Assembly (NCBI GenBank): GCA_026770615.1
Contig: MU631709.1
Span: 90,016-103,773 of the forward strand
DNA from: Pavlovales sp. CCMP2436
Lineage: Eukaryota; Haptophyta; Pavlovophyceae; Pavlovales
DNA length: 13,758 bases
Direction of reading: 5' to 3'
Numbering within the stretch: position 1 is the stretch's first letter; the number at the start of each line of letters is the position of its first letter. Below the pieces are notes generated by a model that saw only the letters and a list, made by a program, of their open reading frames with translations, did not search any database and was not told the DNA's origin. The position numbers and the translations under genes are program-made. Shown here piece after piece: positions 13,668-13,758 of the stretch.

Positions 13668-13758
13668 CTGCAAGAGAGGGGGGGGGAGGGGGGGGGCGCC
13701 AGTCAGTCAAGTCAGCCGGCAAGTCAGTCACGCCAGTTCCAAGTCAGTGCTGGCAGTA
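13668..13758 (-). other. Intron of the aminotransferase gene (continues beyond the window)
   Basis: Minus-strand acceptor TTGCAG at 13673-13668 is preceded by a long C-rich tract. Farther in, AAGTCAG-type words repeat three or four times (13705-13747). The donor is outside the window. Confidence 0.7.

Overview
This window looks like nuclear DNA from a microbial eukaryote, most likely an alga with GC-rich genes such as a haptophyte or stramenopile; that placement is an inference. The coding islands are very GC-rich, the two best splice acceptors carry long C-rich pyrimidine tracts ending in CAG, introns are GT-AG, and the proteins (an isoprenylcysteine methyltransferase, a Sel1/MYND protein, a class III aminotransferase, and an RNA polymerase largest-subunit fragment) are typical of protists. 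No bacterial operons, rRNA, CRISPR array or viral gene was seen.

Layout. 185-562 is the last exon of a + strand gene for a single-pass membrane protein. About 570-4200 is AT-rich, repeat-dense DNA: a TA microsatellite, diverged repeats, a G-run tandem repeat, two inverted copies of one TA-flanked MITE (2368-2533 and 3276-3443), a perfect 22-bp hairpin, and a long foldback element (3457-3736). 4219-4530 encodes the start of an RNA polymerase largest subunit (RPC1-like), ending at a splice donor, with nothing recognisable of the rest of the gene. 4750-5160 holds three copies of a short dispersed repeat. 5659-5919 (-) is a small membrane protein and 6335-7114 (+) is ICMT; the two are divergent. 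7220-9000 holds more repeats and a tRNA-like sequence. 9231-10589 (+) is a Sel1-repeat protein with a C-terminal MYND zinc finger and a scrambled internal repeat. 10827-11672 is a head-to-tail array of five repeat units with shared ends and different interiors. 11.7-13.0 kb is AT-rich and mostly gene-free. 13014-13667 (-) is the last exon of a class III, PLP-dependent aminotransferase that starts outside the window.

The genes do not look functionally linked; this is ordinary spaced eukaryotic gene order broken up by small non-autonomous elements. The most unusual structure is the modular repeat family shared by 4756-5157 and 10827-11672. Its units keep one head (AGGGRGRTTCRRGCTGGCG) and one tail (GTGGAGTTTATAT) while the interiors are swapped or deleted, and one 163-bp segment appears identical at two sites about 6 kb apart in opposite orientation. 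The compensated frameshift inside the Sel1 gene and the truncated polymerase gene also deserve attention.
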